Assembly (NCBI GenBank): GCA_002482435.1
Contig: DLFZ01000140.1
Span: 1-9,337 of the forward strand
DNA: 9,337 nt
Source of the DNA: Christensenella sp. UBA7707
GTDB lineage: Bacteria; Bacillota; Clostridia; Christensenellales; CAG-138
Reading direction: 5' to 3'
Position 1 is the first letter of the stretch. Each line of letters opens with the position of its first letter. Under the pieces are notes generated by a model. That model was not told the DNA's origin. It saw only the letters and a list, made by a program, of their open reading frames with translations, and made no database searches. Positions 7,354-9,337 of the stretch are shown one piece after another. The position numbers and the translations under genes were made by a program.

Positions 7354-8169
7354 CTATCCATGCATGCGCCATTGCACAAGCTTTTTTTCCGCGTAGGAAA
7401 CGCCGTAGTACATCAGCGCCGCAAGCACGCACAATACGGCGATGCTCGCCATTACAAGGTCAAGCTTGAACACCTGACCGCCGTATACGATCAAATATCC
7501 AAGACCCGATCTGGAAACAAGGTATTCGCCAACGATCACGCCGACCCAGCTCATACCCACGCTTATCTTCAGCGCGCTGATGATGGTTGGCACTGAGGCA
7601 GGAAGCACCACCATTGTTAAAATCTGCAGCTTTTTTGCACCGAGCGTGCGCATTAAAAGCTGCTTTTCGTCACTGATTTCATTGAAGCCCGCAAGTACGC
7701 TCATGATGGTGACGATCAGCGAAATAAAAAGTCCCATCACAATGATGCTTTTGATGCCCGAGCCAAACCAAACAATCAGAATTGGCCCAAGCGCAATTTT
7801 AGGAAGTGCATTGAGCACCACAAGATAAGGGTCAAGAATGCGTGAAACGGTTTTGCTCCACCAGAAAAGAATTGCGATCAGCGTGCCAAGAAGCGTGCCC
7901 AGTACAAACCCGATCACCGTTTCAAAAAGGGTGATGCCGATGTGCATAAAAAGATCACCGCTTGTATAAAGCCTTGCGATGGTGGCGACGACTCGAAACG
8001 GCGAACTGCCGATAAAGGGGTCAATCAGCCCAGTGCGCGCCGCAATCTCCCAAAAAACCAGAAAAATAACGAAAATTGCGTAGCGCATAACGGTAACAAA
8101 CCGGTCCTTGCGCTTGATTGCATCCAAAAACGCCTTGTGTTCCGAAGAAATTTCAACGTTTTGTTTCAC
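7354..8169 (-). CDS. ABC transporter permease, nitrate/sulfonate/taurine (SsuC/TauC-like) family
   Basis: This is the membrane-spanning subunit of an import-type ABC transporter, 271 residues with about six hydrophobic helices. The family is recognised from NALPKIALGPILIVWFG (120-136) and from the coupling loop around 164-190, including RTLGAKKLQILTMVVLP, which docks on the ATPase. The start is taken as GTG at 8169-8167, because AAGGAG (8185-8180) lies 10 bases upstream. The frame stays open to an ATG at 8265, but that start would overlap the ATPase gene by 113 bases, and the extra residues (LPSRTRSQGETHRNS...) look like read-through of the ATPase sequence. With GTG the overlap is 17 bases, typical of coupled ABC genes. 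Members carry nitrate, sulfonates, taurine, thiamine precursors or related small molecules. The substrate cannot be named, because no binding protein is present. Confidence 0.92.
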   Translation of the reverse strand: MKQNVEISSEHKAFLDAIKRKDRFVTVMRYAIFVIFLVFWEIAARTGLIDPFIGSSPFRVVATIARLYTSGDLFMHIGITLFETVIGFVLGTLLGTLIAILFWWSKTVSRILDPYLVVLNALPKIALGPILIVWFGSGIKSIIVMGLFISLIVTIMSVLAGFNEISDEKQLLMRTLGAKKLQILTMVVLPASVPTIISALKISVGMSWVGVIVGEYLVSRSGLGYLIVYGGQVFKLDLVMASIAVLCVLAALMYYGVSYAEKKLVQWRMHG

Positions 8170-8908
8170 CGTTGTCGAGCTCCTTCCAGATTTTATCGAA
8201 ATATTCCTTGAATTCCGGTGCGTTTCTCCTTGCGATCGGGTGCGGCTCGGCAGTGAGCGTAACAATGTGCTCGCTTTTTATGGTTGCAGGGCGGGCGCTG
8301 AATACAAGAATGCGGTCGCTCATGGAGATCGCCTCGGCGATGTCATGCGTCACAAGAATGGCTGTCTTTTTTTCGTTCTTGATGATGTCGTGAATCTCGT
8401 CGGACGCACGAAGCCTTGTTTGGTAATCGAGCGAAGAAAACGGCTCGTCAAGAAGCAGAAGATCTGGTGAGAAGGCGAGCGTGCGGATCAACGCCACCTT
8501 TTGGCGCATACCTCCAGAAAGCTGACGCGGATAATTGTTGGCAAATGCGCTTAAACCGTAGGTATCCAAAAGGGAAAGGGCAAGCGCGTGCGTTTGCTCG
8601 CTAAGAAGACCCTTTACCTGTAATCCCAGAAGAACGTTTCCCTCGATGGTGCGCCAGTCGAGAAGATGATCGCGCTGCAGCATGTAGCCAGGCGCGTTGC
8701 CGCTTAAGCGAATTTCGCCGCTCGAAGGCGGCATGAGCCCCGCGATCAAAGACAAAACGCTCGTTTTCCCACAGCCCGAAGGGCCAACGATCGCAACGAA
8801 TTCGCCTTCCTGTACCGCAAAGCTCAAATGAGAAATTGCTTCCGTTTCGCCGGAAAGGTCGTGATAAGTCAGGCAAATATCCTTTGCCTCAACGATGATG
8901 TTTGCCAT
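8153..8908 (-). CDS. ABC transporter ATP-binding protein, nitrate/sulfonate/taurine (SsuB/TauB-like) family
   Basis: This is the 251-residue ATPase that powers the permease encoded next to it. All the nucleotide-binding motifs are present in order: Walker A GPSGCGKTS (42-50), Q-loop Q78 in YMLQRDHLLDW, signature LSGGMRQK (130-137), Walker B LLLLDEP (150-156), D-loop SSLD (158-161) and switch histidine H188 in VTHD. The Q-loop context with DHLLDW and the R/Q-rich signature fit the SsuB/TauB group. The ATG at 8908 is preceded by GGGAGG (8919-8914) with 5 bases between. The gene comes first in a two-gene minus-strand operon. Its stop lies inside the permease start region, so expression of the two subunits is probably coupled. 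No substrate-binding protein follows or precedes it on this strand within the window. Confidence 0.95.
   Translation of the reverse strand: MANIIVEAKDICLTYHDLSGETEAISHLSFAVQEGEFVAIVGPSGCGKTSVLSLIAGLMPPSSGEIRLSGNAPGYMLQRDHLLDWRTIEGNVLLGLQVKGLLSEQTHALALSLLDTYGLSAFANNYPRQLSGGMRQKVALIRTLAFSPDLLLLDEPFSSLDYQTRLRASDEIHDIIKNEKKTAILVTHDIAEAISMSDRILVFSARPATIKSEHIVTLTAEPHPIARRNAPEFKEYFDKIWKELDNGETKR
8180..8185 (-). promoter_or_regulatory. Ribosome binding site that fixes the GTG start of the permease
   Basis: AAGGAG on the minus strand lies within the 3' end of the ATPase gene, 10 bases before GTG at 8169. It is the main reason for preferring the short permease over the ATG at 8265. Confidence 0.75.
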
Positions 8909-8925
8909 GGAAGCCTCCCGAAGCT

Positions 8926-8945
8926 AATACATACCATAATGTATT
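8926..8945. repeat. 20-base palindrome upstream of the ABC operon (possible operator)
   Basis: AATACAT (8926-8932) and ATGTATT (8939-8945) form a perfect inverted repeat around a 6-base centre. It lies just upstream of the ATPase ribosome site and overlaps the possible minus-strand -10 box at 8943-8938. That position suits a repressor site, but no regulator gene is seen in the window. The repeat is certain; the function is inferred. Confidence 0.45.
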
Positions 8946-8967
8946 CCATATCACGAAATGGCGTGAA
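8938..8967 (-). promoter_or_regulatory. Possible sigma-A-type promoter of the ABC operon
   Basis: On the minus strand TTCACG (8967-8962) and TACATT (8943-8938) are separated by 18 bases. Each matches the consensus at four of six positions. The expected transcription start would fall near 8931, shortly before the ribosome site of the ATPase. The match is weak and alternatives in this AT-rich stretch exist. Confidence 0.27.
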
Positions 8968-8993
8968 CATGCAAAATGCGCGCGGCGTATATT
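8964..8993 (+). promoter_or_regulatory. Possible sigma-A-type promoter reading toward the small membrane protein gene
   Basis: TGAACA (8964-8969) and TATATT (8988-8993) are separated by 18 bases and match the -35 and -10 consensus at four and five positions. Its -35 box overlaps that of the possible divergent promoter, so one regulator could act on both. The call rests only on consensus matching. Confidence 0.25.
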
Positions 8994-9003
8994 GGAATAG
9001 GAC

Positions 9004-9032
9004 GGAATTTCCGCCAAATGGGCGGTTTTTCC
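9004..9032 (+). promoter_or_regulatory. Terminator-like hairpin in the leader of the small gene
   Basis: CCGCC (9011-9015) pairs with GGCGG (9021-9025) around AAATG and is followed at once by five T residues. GGAA (9004-9007) and TTCC (9029-9032) can add an outer stem. The hairpin is short for an efficient terminator. Placed between a possible promoter and the TTG start at 9051, it could act as an attenuator or simply end stray transcription. Confidence 0.3.
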
Positions 9033-9034
9033 GC

Positions 9035-9042
9035 GGAAGGGG
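9035..9042 (+). promoter_or_regulatory. Ribosome binding site for the TTG-started small gene
   Basis: GGAAGGGG lies 8 bases before TTG at 9051. The ATG at 9018 in the same frame is preceded only by a poor GGACGG at 12 bases, and that ATG sits in the hairpin loop, so TTG is preferred. Confidence 0.5.
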
Positions 9043-9050
9043 CGATTGAC

Positions 9051-9239
9051 TTGATACAAAAAAGACCATCCACCATCTACATCAACAACCGTTGCGTCAG
9101 GCGTGGTCCGTTCAGAAACGGGCTTGTGTTTTTTATTACCTTGCTGCTTTTGCTTTGCTGCGGGGTGGAATTTGTACTTTCGCTTTTGCTCTCCGGTGCG
9201 ACCACCGTTGTTTTTGCAGTGGTGATCAAGCGCTATTGA
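9051..9239 (+). CDS. Small hypothetical membrane protein
   Basis: I do not recognise this gene. Read from TTG at 9051 it encodes 62 residues: a polar, basic first third containing QKRPSTIYINN and RCVRRGPFRN, then a hydrophobic stretch to near the end. That stretch can be read as one long or two short membrane helices (GLVFFITLLLLLCCGVEFVL, then SLLLSGATTVVFAVVI), closed by KRY. The basic segment before the first helix predicts a cytoplasmic N-terminus. Codon choice resembles the neighbouring genes. A good ribosome site supports translation. It lies divergent from the ABC transporter operon, but nothing ties the two functionally. A start at ATG 9018 would add 11 residues. It could also be a chance frame, as small hydrophobic frames are common. 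Confidence 0.45.
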   Translation: MIQKRPSTIYINNRCVRRGPFRNGLVFFITLLLLLCCGVEFVLSLLLSGATTVVFAVVIKRY

Positions 9240-9261
9240 GAAAGATATGTGCTCGCTAGGT

Positions 9262-9290
9262 TTGTAAAGCCTCAACGGATGTGGTAGCAT
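9262..9290 (+). promoter_or_regulatory. Possible promoter of the gene starting at 9325
   Basis: TTGTAA (9262-9267) and TAGCAT (9285-9290) are exactly 17 bases apart, and each matches the sigma-A consensus at four of six positions. If used, transcription would start near 9297, inside the long inverted repeat, so the left arm would be promoter DNA and not part of the mRNA. Confidence 0.3.
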
Positions 9291-9317
9291 GAAAAAACCA
9301 CATCGGATAAGTTGAGG
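9270..9317. repeat. Long imperfect inverted repeat overlapping a ribosome binding site
   Basis: The outer arms CCTCAAC (9270-9276) and GTTGAGG (9311-9317) and the inner arms GATGTGGT (9278-9285) and ACCACATC (9297-9304) are perfectly complementary, giving 15 base pairs. An asymmetric internal loop (G against GGATAA) separates them, and the end loop is AGCATGAAAAA. GAGG in the right outer arm is the likely ribosome site for ATG 9325. It may be an RNA hairpin controlling translation, a DNA operator, or the subterminal hairpin of a mobile element. Confidence 0.6.
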
Positions 9318-9324
9318 TATAAAC

Positions 9325-9337
9325 ATGAAGCGCCCCC
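9325..9337 (+). CDS. Start of an unidentified gene, cut by the window edge
   Basis: ATG at 9325 is 7 bases after GAGG (9314-9317) and the frame reads M-K-R-P before the window ends. Four codons are too few to identify a product. The call rests on the ribosome site spacing and on the regulatory-looking inverted repeat immediately upstream. Confidence 0.4.

Noticed and set aside
8170..8265. Longer permease with ATG at 8265
   Set aside because: The extra 32 residues come from sequence that encodes the ATPase C-terminus in another frame; GTG at 8169 has a proper ribosome site and a normal overlap.
8889..9326. Minus-strand open frame of 145 codons through the right-end intergenic region
   Set aside because: It overlaps the ATPase start and both inverted repeats, has no ribosome site, and its composition (KQKQQGNKKHKP and similar) shows no family pattern. 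The plus-strand 62-residue frame is better supported.
1..9337. CRISPR array, toxin-antitoxin pair, phage or complete transposon
   Set aside because: No regularly spaced repeats, paired small genes with known motifs, or transposase and integrase motifs were found on either strand.

Overview
The window looks like chromosomal DNA of a fairly GC-rich member of the Clostridia. The support is indirect: strong AGGAGG-type ribosome sites, an RqcH and an SSB-like protein of clostridial type, a GerMN lipoprotein of the sporulation/germination type, and a gerM-rdgB-phosphoesterase order that recalls Bacillus subtilis. Genus cannot be read from the sequence. Most of the window is ordinary housekeeping DNA. 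No CRISPR array, tRNA, rRNA, prophage or complete insertion sequence was seen.

Bases 1-7281 hold a run of plus-strand genes. First is the 3' part of a type II topoisomerase subunit A (more likely ParC than GyrA). Then come a tandem-OB single-stranded-DNA-binding protein, a fumarylacetoacetate-hydrolase-family enzyme, and the ribosome quality-control factor RqcH, whose ribosome site overlaps the stop of the hydrolase gene. After a 117-base gap come a GerM-like lipoprotein, the nucleotide-pool sanitiser RdgB, and a small YfcE/YsnB-like phosphoesterase whose start overlaps the rdgB stop by 4 bases. In B. subtilis, rph (RNase PH) lies between gerM and the rdgB homologue; here only 30 bases separate them, so rph is absent from this site.

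A strong symmetrical hairpin flanked by A and T tracts (7301-7330) separates this block from two minus-strand genes. These are an ABC-transporter ATPase (8153-8908) and its overlapping permease (7354-8169) of the nitrate/sulfonate/taurine family. No substrate-binding protein is encoded with them, so the substrate is unknown.

The last 430 bases are the least explained part. They hold a possible divergent promoter region with a 20-base palindrome, a terminator-like hairpin in a possible leader, and a likely 62-residue membrane protein read from a TTG start. They end with a long imperfect inverted repeat (9270-9317) whose right arm contains the ribosome site of a gene that begins at 9325 and runs off the window. 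This region deserves most of the follow-up.
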